DNA from: JAXDMK01 sp963765955
GTDB lineage: Bacteria; Actinomycetota; Acidimicrobiia; Acidimicrobiales; AC-14
Reading direction: 5' to 3'
NCBI GenBank assembly: GCA_963765955.1
Contig: CAVXYA010000008.1
Span: 1-64,000 of the forward strand
DNA: 64,000 nucleotides
Both the position numbers and the translations under genes were made by a program. The notes beneath the pieces are model-generated. The model made no database searches. It was not told the DNA's origin and saw only the letters and a program-made list of their open reading frames with translations. Position 1 is the stretch's first letter. Each line of letters begins with the position of its first letter. This document shows, one piece after another, positions 52,042 through 60,598 of this stretch.

Positions 52042-53880
52042 GTGGGAGCGGACGTGAACATCCTGGCCAGGGCCTGGGGCTACGACGCGTGGGCGTGGCT
52101 GGTCATCCCCATCGGCGTCTACTGCGTGTGCAGCCTGGCCCTGTTCGCCTTCGGGCGGAGCGACGGGGACGGGATCACCAACTTCTTCTTCGGCCAGATC
52201 TCCGACAGCCTGCGCCGGCTGACGGGTTTCCCCGGCTGGGCCATGGCCGGGGTGCTGAGCGGGCTCCTGTTCCTGCTGATCCTCGTCATCGGCTTCTACT
52301 GGGACGTGGCCTGGCACATCGACTACGGCCGCGACGTCGACCTGTTCACCCCGTCCCACACCATGATCCTGGTGGGGCTGGGCGGGCTGGTGTACTCCGC
52401 CTTCCTCACCATGGGCTTCGCCACCCTCGACAAGGCCCGCGTCGGGTTCAAGTACGGCGTGGCCAACGTGCCGTGGTCGTCGGTGCTGCTGCTGCTCCTC
52501 GGCTTCGGCGGGATGGCCGCCTTCCCCCTCGACAACCTCTGGCACGAGGCCTACGGCCTCGACGTCACCCTCTGGAGCCCCACCCACCTGCAGCTGGTGG
52601 GCGGCGGGGCGCTGGGGACGCTGGGACTGTTCCTCATGTGCGCCGAGGCCCTGCCCTCGGCCCGGCCCACCGCCGTCGGGCGGGGGATCTTCGTGCTGAC
52701 CGGCGGCACCGTGCTGGTGGCGCTGACCGCGGTGCAGGCCGAGTTCGACTTCGGGGTGCCGCAGTTCCAGGCTCTCTACCTGCCGCTGCTGATCGTGGTG
52801 GCGGCGGGCATGGCGCTGGTGCTGGCCCGTCTGGCGCTGGGTCCGTGGGGGGCGGTCAAGGTCGTGCTCGTGTACCTGGGGCTGCGTGGGTTCCTGGCCC
52901 TGGTGGTCGGGGGGGTGCTGAACCACACCGTGCCCCGGTTCCCCCTGTACCTGGCGTCGGCCCTTGTTGTGGAGGGGGCGGCGGCGTGGGTGGGGACTCG
53001 GTCGCGGCTGCGTTTCGGCGTGGTGGCCGGGGCGCTGGTGGGCACTGTGGGTCTGGTCGGCGAGCTGGCGTGGGTGCGTCTGTCCGGGTGGGCGCCGGTG
53101 GACATGCCCGGGTCGATGGCCCTGAAGGTGGCGCTGCTGGGCCCGGTGGCGGCGGTGGCCGCGGCCGTGCTGGGGGCGGGCCTGGGCCGGGCGTTCTCGG
53201 CGGTGACGAGAGCCGGGGCGGCGGGGCTGTCGACCGGATGCCGCTGGCCGCGCTGGTGGGGGCAGGGGTGGCGCTGGTGGCGGTGCTGGCCTACCCGCTG
53301 CCTCGCAACGTCGGGTCGGTTGACGCGGTGATCCGCACTTCGCTCGTGGGCGAGCGGGCCATCGTGGAGGTCGAGCTTTCGCCTCCGAACGCGGCCGAGG
53401 GGGCGACCGCGTTCGCGGTGACGTCGTGGCAGGGCGGCGGCCGGGTCACCGCCTTCTTCGACGAGATCGGTCCCGGCCGCTACCGGGCCGACCGGGAGGT
53501 GCCGGTGACGGGGAGCTGGAAGTCGGTGGTGAGCCTGCAGCGGGCGGACCAGGTGATGGCGGCGCCCATCTATCTGCCCGCCGACCCGTCCATCGGGGCC
53601 GAGGCCGTGCCCGTGGTGCCCGAACGCCGGACATCGTTCGTCCGCAACACCGACCCTGCTGCTCCGCGAGCAGCACCCCGGCCCGAGCTGGCCGGCCGTG
53701 GCCGTCTGGACTGGCCTCATCGTCATGATGGCCGTCTGGGTGACCCTGATGGCGGTGACGGCGACCAGGGTGCCCACCCGTCGGGAGCCGGGGCCGGACG
53801 ACCGGCCCGGCGGCGCCGGCCGCACCACCGACTGGTCGACCGGTCCGGTCGAAAGATCGATGGCCCCCCACGCCCGCTAG
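52042..53880 (+). CDS. large membrane protein with a periplasmic beta domain, frameshifted twice
   Basis: About 612 residues. An N-terminal block of ~11 helices (AWAWLVIPIGVYCVCSLALF; SHTMILVGLGGLVYSAFLTM; PTHLQLVGGGALGTLGLFLM) with conserved His/Trp/Asp in loops (VAWHIDYGRDVDLFTPSH; LDNLWHEAYGLDVTLWSPTH), then after a shift near 53228 an extracytoplasmic beta-sandwich (VIRTSLVGERAIVEVELSPP; YRADREVPVTGSWKSVVSLQ) resembling FixH/YtkA domains, and after a second shift near 53650 a last helix (WTGLIVMMAVWVTLMAV). His-rich membrane loops suggest metal or quinone binding. Divergent from the MerR regulator. Not a family I can name. Confidence 0.6.
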
Positions 53881-53897
53881 GCTGGAGAGCGCCGCGG

Positions 53898-53972
53898 GGT
53901 CCTGTGGTGCAGCTTGGAGTGCACGCCGGCCTGTCAAGCCGGAGGTCGCGAGTTCAAATCTCGTCAGGACCG
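53898..53972 (+). tRNA. tRNA-Asp(GTC)
   Basis: 75 bases. Acceptor GGTCCTG/CAGGACC, anticodon stem CCGGC/GCCGG with loop CTGTCAA (anticodon GTC), T-arm GCGAG-TTCAAAT-CTCGT, discriminator G. Confidence 0.95.
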
Positions 53973-53980
53973 CTCACACT

Positions 53981-54056
53981 GGTCGGGTAGCTCAGTTGGT
54001 AGAGCGCGCGCCTGAAAAGCGCGAGGTCACCGGATCGACGCCGGTCCCGACCACCA
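53981..54056 (+). tRNA. tRNA-Phe(GAA)
   Basis: 76 bases including an encoded CCA. Acceptor GGTCGGG/CCCGACC, D-arm GCTC/GAGC, anticodon stem CGCGC/GCGCG with loop CTGAAAA (anticodon GAA), T-stem ACCGG/CCGGT. The T-loop reads ATCGACG, so position 54 is A in place of the near-universal T. All stems are perfect, so the gene looks functional. Starts 9 bases after tRNA-Asp. Confidence 0.93.
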
Positions 54057-54168
54057 CAAAAGCTCAGGTGTCGGAGGGTATGCGGCCAGTGCTGCGACTC
54101 GGTGGGCATTCGGCACGGATTGATGGCCGGTGTGGTTGCATTTGTGTCGATTGCGGTATCGTCGCAGC

Positions 54169-54594
54169 GTGTCCGAGGTGGTGTCCTTCGAGCTTCCGGA
54201 GCCGCACCGAAAGCGGCTCGTGGCGTTGGTGAGCGGTATCGATGGCGGCGGGTCCTTGGCTTTGCGGACCGACCAGGGGGAGGCCGAGCTGCCTCCGGAA
54301 GCGAGAGCCGCCGTGCGTCAGCTCCTCTCAGATCTGGCGGCTGGCAGCGCCGTCCATCTGATCACCGACGACTCCGAGCTGACAACCCAGGAGGCGGCGG
54401 ACATCCTCGGAATCTCTCGCACGTACGTCGTTCGACTCGTAGACGACGCCAAGCTCCCCGCACGCCTCGTCGGCACTCACCGGCGCCTCAGAGCGGCGGA
54501 CGTGCTGGCCTACAAAGCACACCGCGATGCTCGGCTCGCCGGCGTCGATGCCATCGCGGCCGCCGACGCCGCTGCTGGCGTTCCCTACCGCTGA
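54169..54594 (+). CDS. helix-turn-helix antitoxin / excisionase-like protein
   Basis: 141 residues, GTG start. C-terminal excisionase-type HTH: DDSELTTQEAADILGISRTY, VVRLVDDAKLPARLVGTHRR, LRAADVLAYKAHRDARLAG. The N-terminal part (FELPEPHRKRLVALVSGIDG) and the linker may bind the partner. Immediately followed (15 bases) by a PIN-domain gene on the same strand, an arrangement typical of toxin-antitoxin pairs in which the HTH protein is the antitoxin and autorepressor. Confidence 0.8.
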   Translation: MSEVVSFELPEPHRKRLVALVSGIDGGGSLALRTDQGEAELPPEARAAVRQLLSDLAAGSAVHLITDDSELTTQEAADILGISRTYVVRLVDDAKLPARLVGTHRRLRAADVLAYKAHRDARLAGVDAIAAADAAAGVPYR

Positions 54595-54609
54595 TCGGGC
54601 GAGCGGCGG

Positions 54610-55167
54610 GTGCGTGTAGTCCTCGACGCGTGTGTCCTGTACCCGCCCTCGCTCCGTGACCTGCTCCTGACGCTCGCCGCCCTCGACGCGTTCGACGTTC
54701 TGTGGAGCGAGACGATCCTCGAGGAATTGCGCCGCAATGTGGTCGCCGACAACCCCGATGTCGACCCCGACCGCTTCAGCGACCACACGCTGGCCGAGAT
54801 GGGCCGGTACTTCCCCGCGGCAATGGTCACGGTGGGTCCCGACGACATCGCCCGACTCGACAACGATCCGAAGGACCGTCATGTCGCCGCAGCCGGCATT
54901 GTCGCCGCGGCCGACGCCGTCGTCACGATCAACGTGAGGGATTTCCGGAGTCGCGTGCTGGACGACGCGGGGATCGCCGTCCTGACTCCTGGCCGACTCG
55001 TCGAGCTGGTACTGGATGAGGCTCCCGAGCTGGTCGAGCAAGCCGTGCGCCGGATTGCCAACCGTTGGACCAACCCCAGTCGGTCGCGGGCCGAGGTGGC
55101 GGACATATTGGCTGGTCACCCGACGATGGCTCTCGCGATGGACCGAGCCCGACCCATGCTCGCCTGA
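54610..55167 (+). CDS. PIN-domain toxin
   Basis: 185 residues, GTG start. PIN nuclease fold: VRVVLDACVLYPPSLRDLLL (first Asp), a helical lid, ILEELRRNVVADNPDVDPDR (Glu), NDPKDRHVAAAGIVAAADAV (D-x-K-D-x-H), VVTINVRDFRSRVLDDAGIA (Asp near the end). Four acidic residues can bind the two metals. RNase toxin of a type II system; cellular target unknown. Partner of the HTH antitoxin upstream. Located right after tRNA-Phe and before an integrase remnant. Confidence 0.85.
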   Translation: MRVVLDACVLYPPSLRDLLLTLAALDAFDVLWSETILEELRRNVVADNPDVDPDRFSDHTLAEMGRYFPAAMVTVGPDDIARLDNDPKDRHVAAAGIVAAADAVVTINVRDFRSRVLDDAGIAVLTPGRLVELVLDEAPELVEQAVRRIANRWTNPSRSRAEVADILAGHPTMALAMDRARPMLA

Positions 55168-55184
55168 GTCGAGCGGCAGCATCC

Positions 55185-55415
55185 TCAGTCGCCGGCAGAA
55201 GGTCCGCCGTCGGCGCCATCGGTGACAAGCCCGGCCTCTCGGGCCATGGCGGCGAGCCGGTCGGCAATGAGCCGGTCGCGGTCCTCGGACGCGTGCTGGT
55301 ACACCATCGCCGCTCGCGGACTGGCGTGCCCGAGCCGGGCCATCAGCTCCTTGGTCGTTGCCCCGGTGCGAGCGGCGAGTGTGCCGGCGGTGTGGCCTCC
55401 GTACGATCGGTCGCG
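55185..55415 (-). pseudogene. C-terminal remnant of a tyrosine recombinase/integrase
   Basis: The segment GGHTAGTLAARTGATTKELM, ARLGHASPRAAMVYQHASED, RDRLIADRLAAMA matches the end of phage-type integrases: an H-x-x-(R)-like His, the L-G-H motif and the nucleophile Tyr in MVYQH. Everything upstream (the catalytic Arg and core fold) is missing, and the frame before GGHTAG is unrelated. A short tandem duplication (GACACTGATCC twice) sits at 55428-55449, just past the break. It is a fragment of an old element that used this tRNA-rich locus. Confidence 0.75.
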
Positions 55416-55509
55416 GTGGGCTTGGCCGACACTGATCCGACACTGATCCAACTTCTCGTCGGCGGCGTAGACGGGGTGACATCTCCCTCCGAAAGAGAGC
55501 CCCACACTC

Positions 55510-55980
55510 ATGTCACTGATCAAGCTTCTTCCTGCCTGGTTGCACGCGATCGCCGACTACGCGGTGGGTGCACTGCTCCTCGCTGTCGCCCTCACCGTCG
55601 ACATGTCGACCGAGGCCGCCGTGGCAGGTGTCGTCATCGGCGCGACGGTGCTGGCCGTGAGCCTGCTGACGAGGTACCCGCTCGGCGTCGTCAAGGTGCT
55701 TCCCTTCCGCATCCACTCGATCGCCGATTACGCGGCGGTCGTCCTGCTGTTCGTGGCCCCGTTCGCGCTCGGGTTCAACGACACCGACTCGGGGGTGACC
55801 GCGTTCTACTTCGCGGCCGGGCTCGCTGTCCTCGGCGTGAGCCTGATCACGAACTACCAGTACGGGCCCAAGGGCATGCCGGTCACGGACTGGTCCGGCC
55901 CGGCCCCGCGGACGGCCGTCGCACCGGTGGCCGCCTACACGCCGTGGCGGCCGGAGGTGGTCCGCCAGCAGGGTCGCTAG
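55510..55980 (+). CDS. SPW-repeat membrane protein
   Basis: 156 residues. Two tandem repeats of ~55 residues: WLHAIADYAVGALLLAVALT and RIHSIADYAAVVLLFVAPFA, each followed by a membrane helix (VAGVVIGATVLAVSLLTRYP, VTAFYFAAGLAVLGVSLITN). The H-x-I-A-D-Y start of each repeat is the SPW signature. A Pro/Ala/Arg tail follows. Membrane protein of unknown role; close to the lipoprotein at 56146. Confidence 0.8.
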   Translation: MSLIKLLPAWLHAIADYAVGALLLAVALTVDMSTEAAVAGVVIGATVLAVSLLTRYPLGVVKVLPFRIHSIADYAAVVLLFVAPFALGFNDTDSGVTAFYFAAGLAVLGVSLITNYQYGPKGMPVTDWSGPAPRTAVAPVAAYTPWRPEVVRQQGR

Positions 55981-56010
55981 CTCCCCGGCCGCGCCGTCGT
56001 TCCGCAGGTC

Positions 56011-56047
56011 GATGCAGACCGCAGCCCTTCCGGTTGCGGTCTGCATC
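56011..56047 (+). terminator. hairpin terminator after SPW gene
   Basis: A 13-bp perfect stem, GATGCAGACCGCA and TGCGGTCTGCATC, with an 11-base loop, 30 bases past the SPW stop codon. No U tract follows. Confidence 0.7.
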
Positions 56048-56145
56048 GCGTCTGCCTCGCGGCCCGACGACGGGGTGATCGGCGAGTGATCCGCACGCCC
56101 AGCAGGTCCGTAGACCAGATAACGCTAGAGAGAGAAGAGAAAACC

Positions 56146-57330
56146 GTGCGCATCAGATCAAAAGCCACCGGAGCCGCCCTCCTCGCCGCCCTCGCCCTGT
56201 TCGGCGCCGCGTGCGGTGATGACAGCTCGACCGACTCGGCCGGCACCACGTCCGGCACCGGCGACATGGTCACCGCCATCCCCAGCCTGTCGGGCGTGGG
56301 CACCTCGGTGACGCTCGATGGTGGCACCGCCGCCGCCCTCACGTCCCTCGGCGTCTCCATCGCCCCGTCCGGCTCCGCCACCTTCGACGCAGCCACGTCG
56401 ACCATCACCTTCCCCATCACCGCCGGCTACGCCGAGATCCACAGCGACCTCTCCTTCAAGCCCGGCTACATCCTGGGCTCGATCGACCACGCCGGTAGCG
56501 GCTTCACCCTGAGCGCGGGCTCCACCACGGTCGAGCTGTCCGACTTCGTGGTCGACCCCGGCAACTCGGTGCTCTACGGAACGGTCGGCGGTACGCCGAT
56601 GGTCCCGCTGCTGAGCCTCGACGGCACCGCCGTCAAGGTGAGCATGGAGGATGGCAACGTCGTCCTCGACGGCACCGTGGCCAAGCTGACCGACACCGCC
56701 GCCGGTGCTCTGAACAAGGCCTTCAACGTCGACGCCATCAAGGCCGGCACGCCCCTCGGCGTCGTCCACCTGGTGGCAAAGGGCCAGGCCACCACCTACT
56801 CCGACAAGACCACGGCCATCAGCCGCCTGACCGGAAAGTCCACGTCGGTGACGCTTGACTCCGGCACCGCGGCCGCCCTCGAGAGCCTCGGTGTGGCCGT
56901 GGCGCCGGTTGGGTCTGCGACCTTCGACGCCAAGACCGGGACCGTGTCCTTCCCGATCACCGGTGGCTTCGCCGCCATCCACTCCGACCTGAACTACAAG
57001 CCCGGCTACATCGCGGGCACGGTCATCCACCAGGCCAGCGGGCTGAGGTTCTCCAAGGGCAACAAGTCCATCGAGGTCACCGACTTCGTCGTCGACCCCG
57101 GCAACTCCATCCTGACCGCCTCGGCCGGTGGCAACTCCGGCATCCCCCTGCTCGACCTCGACGGCAACGCCGTGAAGGTCGGATCGGAGGGCGACGACGT
57201 CACCCTCGACGGCACCGTGGCCAAGCTCACCCAGGGCGGCGCCGACGCCCTCAACGCCACCTTCGGGGTGACCGCCTTCACCGCCGGCCTCCCCCTCGGC
57301 GTGGTCCACCTGGTCGCCTCGGCCGGCTAG
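56146..57330 (+). CDS. lipoprotein with two ~165-residue surface repeats
   Basis: 394 residues, GTG start after AGAGAGAAGAGA. Lipobox ALFGAAC, Ser/Thr linker, then two homologous domains: (i) TSVTLDGGTAAALTSLGVSI, FPITAGYAEIHSDLSFKPGY, VELSDFVVDPGNSVLYGTVG; (ii) TSVTLDSGTAAALESLGVAV, FPITGGFAAIHSDLNYKPGY, IEVTDFVVDPGNSILTASAG. Each ends LNxxFxVxxxxxGxPLGVVHL. The 'FPITGG...H..GL.....dFvvdp.ns.L' pattern recalls HtaA-like heme/surface domains, but I cannot assign it. Exposed, probably all-beta. Confidence 0.75.
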   Translation: MRIRSKATGAALLAALALFGAACGDDSSTDSAGTTSGTGDMVTAIPSLSGVGTSVTLDGGTAAALTSLGVSIAPSGSATFDAATSTITFPITAGYAEIHSDLSFKPGYILGSIDHAGSGFTLSAGSTTVELSDFVVDPGNSVLYGTVGGTPMVPLLSLDGTAVKVSMEDGNVVLDGTVAKLTDTAAGALNKAFNVDAIKAGTPLGVVHLVAKGQATTYSDKTTAISRLTGKSTSVTLDSGTAAALESLGVAVAPVGSATFDAKTGTVSFPITGGFAAIHSDLNYKPGYIAGTVIHQASGLRFSKGNKSIEVTDFVVDPGNSILTASAGGNSGIPLLDLDGNAVKVGSEGDDVTLDGTVAKLTQGGADALNATFGVTAFTAGLPLGVVHLVASAG

Positions 57331-57346
57331 CCGGCCCGCACCTCTC

Positions 57347-57386
57347 GAGGCCGGCGCGACGGGACCGCCCCCGTCGTGCCGGCCTC
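57347..57386 (+). terminator. hairpin terminator after surface lipoprotein
   Basis: Near-perfect stem GAGGCCGGCGCGACGGG and CCCGTCGTGCCGGCCTC, 17 bases each, starting 17 bases after the stop codon. Very stable; no U tract. Confidence 0.7.
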
Positions 57387-57394
57387 GTCGCGTT

Positions 57395-57438
57395 CCCGTG
57401 GCGGCGGAAAGTGGTCTCTCGCGCTCCGCCGCCACGGG
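57395..57438 (+). promoter_or_regulatory. second strong inverted repeat ahead of the GGDEF gene
   Basis: CCCGTGGCGGCGGA pairs perfectly with TCCGCCGCCACGGG around a 16-base loop. It ends about 50 bases before the GGDEF gene's start, so it could be a second terminator or part of that gene's leader or operator. Sequence alone does not decide. Confidence 0.45.
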
Positions 57439-57486
57439 CCATATGGATCATCAAGCCGAGGACGCTCGCCCGCCGAAAGAGGACCT

Positions 57487-58440
57487 ATGGACCAGCTCGC
57501 ATTCTCCGATTTCCCGACTGCGGCCACCGCCGTCCTGAAGTTCCTCCAGGGTCGGCTCGGGTTCGACCTGTGGATGGTGACCCGGGCCGTCGGCGACGAC
57601 TGGGTCATCCTGAGTGCGGCCGACACCGGCTACGGGGTCGAGAGCGGCGACGTGTTCAAGTGGTCCGACTCGTTCTGCTCACGGATGGTCGCCGGAATGG
57701 GGCCGAGAGTCGCCCCCCGCTCCCAGGAGGTGCCCTGCTACGCCGAGGCACCGATCGGTCATCAGATCAGCATCAGGGCGTATATCGGCGTTCCGCTGAC
57801 TCGTGCCGACGGAACCCTCTTCGGCACGCTGTGCGCCGTCGACCCGGACGAGCAGGAGGACGAGATCCTGGCCGAGCAGCCGATGGTCGAGCTCTTGGCC
57901 CAGCTGCTCAGCACGGTGTTGGAACGCGACCTCATGGTCGGCCAGATCGAGCGTCGATCCCAGCAGTTGGAGGACCTGGCCATGCTCGACGGCCTGACCG
58001 GCCTGCCCAACCGTCGGGCGTGGGACCGCGCCCTCGCCACCGAAGAGCAACGTTGCCAGAGGTTCGGCCACCCGGCGGCGATCGTGTCCATCGATCTCGA
58101 CGGTCTCAAGGACACGAACGACACCGAAGGCCACGGGGCGGGGGATGAGCTTCTCCGCCGGGCGGCGACGGCCCTGCACTCGGTGATCAGGGCCCATGAC
58201 ACCGCCGCCCGGACCGGTGGCGACGAGTTCGCCCTCCTCGCCGCCGAGTGTGCCGCCGAGGATGTCGCCGCACTCGTGGCGCGCGTCAGCGACGCATTCG
58301 TCGAGGCTGGAATCGACGCCTCCGTCGGCTACGGCGTCCGTCGACCGGGCGGCGGAGGACTCGAGGCCGCGTGGCGGACCGCCGACGCCGGCATGTACCG
58401 GTCGAAGGCGAACCGGAAGGCGCCCGCCTCACGGCCGTAG
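57487..58440 (+). CDS. GAF-GGDEF diguanylate cyclase
   Basis: 317 residues, soluble. An N-terminal GAF-like sensor domain (residues ~10-150, MVTRAVGDDWVILSAADTGY, RAYIGVPLTRADGTLFGTLC), a coiled coil (MVGQIERRSQQLEDLAMLDG) and a GGDEF domain: LTGLPNRRAWDRALATEEQR, SIDLDGLKDTNDTEGHGAGD, active-site GGDEF at 244-248 and an RxxD inhibition site (R235-A-H-D238) five residues before it. It should make c-di-GMP from GTP under control of a GAF ligand and product feedback. No EAL/HD-GYP gene is in the window. Confidence 0.9.
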   Translation: MDQLAFSDFPTAATAVLKFLQGRLGFDLWMVTRAVGDDWVILSAADTGYGVESGDVFKWSDSFCSRMVAGMGPRVAPRSQEVPCYAEAPIGHQISIRAYIGVPLTRADGTLFGTLCAVDPDEQEDEILAEQPMVELLAQLLSTVLERDLMVGQIERRSQQLEDLAMLDGLTGLPNRRAWDRALATEEQRCQRFGHPAAIVSIDLDGLKDTNDTEGHGAGDELLRRAATALHSVIRAHDTAARTGGDEFALLAAECAAEDVAALVARVSDAFVEAGIDASVGYGVRRPGGGGLEAAWRTADAGMYRSKANRKAPASRP

Positions 58441-58526
58441 GCGCCGTACCCATGCCGGCCGCCGGACGGCTCGGACGGGTCGGGCGGCGCCGCATGGGGG
58501 TCGGCGGCGACGGGTAGGCACGGGTC

Positions 58527-60446
58527 GTGACCGGGCCCGAGGTGGACGACCTTCTCGTCGACGGGCGCTACGCCCGGCGGGCGCCCCTTGGGCGGGGTGG
58601 GTTCGGGATCGTCTGGCGGGCGCACGACACCCTCCTGGAACGCGATGTGGCCATGAAGGAGGTGCGGTTCCCGCCCGTCCTCACCGACGAGGAGCAGGCC
58701 GCCCTGCGGGAGAAGGTGCTCCGCGAGGCGCGGGCGGCGGCCCGCCTCAGCCATCCGGCGGTGGTCACCGTCTACGACGTGGTGGAGGAGGACGGCCGCC
58801 CGTTCATCGTGATGGAGCTGGTCGACGCGCCCAATCTGGCCGAGATCGTCCACCGAGACGGGCCCCTCACCGAGGAGAAGGCGGCCGAGATCGGGCTCGA
58901 GGTGCTCGGCGCTCTCACCGGCGCCCATACCCAGGGGATCATCCACCGGGACGTGAAGCCGGCCAACGTGATGGTGTCCGACACGGGCCGGGTGCAGCTG
59001 GCCGACTTCGGCATCGCCTCGATCCTGGAGGACCCCAAGGTCTCCAGCTCCGGTCAGCTGGCGGGCTCGCCCTCCTACATGGCGCCGGAGCAGGCGCAGA
59101 ACCGCCCGCCCACCGCCGCCACCGACCTGTGGGGACTCGGGGCCACGCTGTACTTCGCGGTGGAAGGCGTGCCGCCGTTCGAGAGGGAGGGGGCGATCGC
59201 CACGCTGACGTCGGTCGTCATCGACGAGCCCCGGGAGATGGAGCGGGCCCGCCGACTGGCGCCCCTCCTGACCGAGCTCCTGGGCAAGAGCCCCGACGAG
59301 CGGCCCACGGCGGAGGAGACCCGGCGCCGCCTGGAGGAGGTGGCCGCCGACCGGCCGGCGATAGTGCCGCCCCCGTCCGACCGTTCGCCGACCCAGCGCT
59401 ACGACGAGGAGGCCCTGGCCGCGGCCCTGGCCGCGGCTACCGGGGGCGGATCGGGCGAGGCCACCGAGGCCGCCCCCGCCCCGCAGCCGCCCGCCCCGGA
59501 GCCCGGCCCCACCGCACCGGCAACCGTCGCTTCGGCTTCACCCGCGGCGGCCCCACCCGCCCCCGCGCCAACCCCTCCGGCGCCGGCCGGCGCGGCCCCG
59601 GCCATCCCCGCCGCCTCCCCGCCCACCCAGCCGGCGACGACGCCGCCGGCACCCGAGCCCCGGGCGACCGAAGCCCGGCCCGGCCCAGCGCCGGTCGGTC
59701 CCGCGCCCGGAGGCGTCGCCACCCGGCCCCACCCTCCACCCCGGCCGGTCCGGCCGACCACGGCGAATCCCCCACGGACCCGCTCGCTCATAGCAGTCGT
59801 CGCCCTCGTGACCGTCGCCGCCCTGGCCATCCTGCTCGCCACTCGCGACCGAGGCGGACCAGGGACCGAGACCGTCCAAGAGTCGCCCCTGACGACCGCC
59901 GGATCCGGCACCGACGACACGACCGGCGCGACCACGCCTGCGGCTCCCGACGAGACCACCGCTGCCGAGCGCCCGAGGACGACGACCGCCCCCCGATCCG
60001 GAGACGCCCCGCGCGATTGGGTCGTGTACCAGGACCCGACCACCGGCTACTCGATCTCCCATCCGCCGGGCTGGACGGTCTCCACCAACGGCTCGCTCAC
60101 CGACTTCCGCGACCCGGCCACCGGGGCCTACCTGCGGGTCGACTTCACGACCGAGCCCGGTCCGTCGCCGGTGCAGGCGTGGCGCGACTTCGAGCCCGAG
60201 TTCGCGGCCGAGAACCCCAACTACGAGCGCATCCGCATCGAGCCCACGACGTTCAAGGGCTACGACGCCGCCATCTGGGAGTTCACCTACACCGGCCTGG
60301 GCGCCCCCCTGCACGCCGCCGATCTGGGGTTCGTCACCGGCTCGTACGGCTTCGCCCTGAACTTCCAGACTCCAGCCGGCCAGTGGGACAGCATGCAGGA
60401 CGTCTTCGAGGCGTTCCAGGACTCGTTCGAGGTGCCCGCCACCTAG
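58527..60446 (+). CDS. membrane Ser/Thr protein kinase (PknB-like)
   Basis: 639 residues, GTG start. Kinase domain 1-270: G-loop LGRGGFGIVWR, VAMKEV (Lys44), HRDVKPAN (Asp142), DFGIAS (Asp160), APEQAQ. Then a ~145-residue Pro/Ala linker, one membrane helix (LIAVVALVTVAALAILLATR) and an extracytoplasmic ~150-residue domain (DWVVYQDPTTGYSISHPPGW, GYDAAIWEFTYTGLGAPLHA), not PASTA repeats. That domain resembles actinobacterial serine/threonine-kinase sensor domains of unknown ligand. 86 bases after the GGDEF gene, on the same strand. Confidence 0.88.
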   Translation: MTGPEVDDLLVDGRYARRAPLGRGGFGIVWRAHDTLLERDVAMKEVRFPPVLTDEEQAALREKVLREARAAARLSHPAVVTVYDVVEEDGRPFIVMELVDAPNLAEIVHRDGPLTEEKAAEIGLEVLGALTGAHTQGIIHRDVKPANVMVSDTGRVQLADFGIASILEDPKVSSSGQLAGSPSYMAPEQAQNRPPTAATDLWGLGATLYFAVEGVPPFEREGAIATLTSVVIDEPREMERARRLAPLLTELLGKSPDERPTAEETRRRLEEVAADRPAIVPPPSDRSPTQRYDEEALAAALAAATGGGSGEATEAAPAPQPPAPEPGPTAPATVASASPAAAPPAPAPTPPAPAGAAPAIPAASPPTQPATTPPAPEPRATEARPGPAPVGPAPGGVATRPHPPPRPVRPTTANPPRTRSLIAVVALVTVAALAILLATRDRGGPGTETVQESPLTTAGSGTDDTTGATTPAAPDETTAAERPRTTTAPRSGDAPRDWVVYQDPTTGYSISHPPGWTVSTNGSLTDFRDPATGAYLRVDFTTEPGPSPVQAWRDFEPEFAAENPNYERIRIEPTTFKGYDAAIWEFTYTGLGAPLHAADLGFVTGSYGFALNFQTPAGQWDSMQDVFEAFQDSFEVPAT

Positions 60447-60598
60447 GGCAACCGACCGGCGCCCGGGACGCCGGCGGCCGGTTTCGTCACCCACCGCGGT
60501 AATTTGCCCGACGAAACCTGCATGACGGCACGCAGCGCGACTATCTTGCGGCTGTCAGGCCAGCACCCCGGAGTTGGCCGTAGGGAAGGAGCCCCTCG

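Noticed and set aside
53996..54232. Plus-strand open frame covering tRNA-Phe
   Set aside because: Derived from tRNA sequence, with no start signal and no family.
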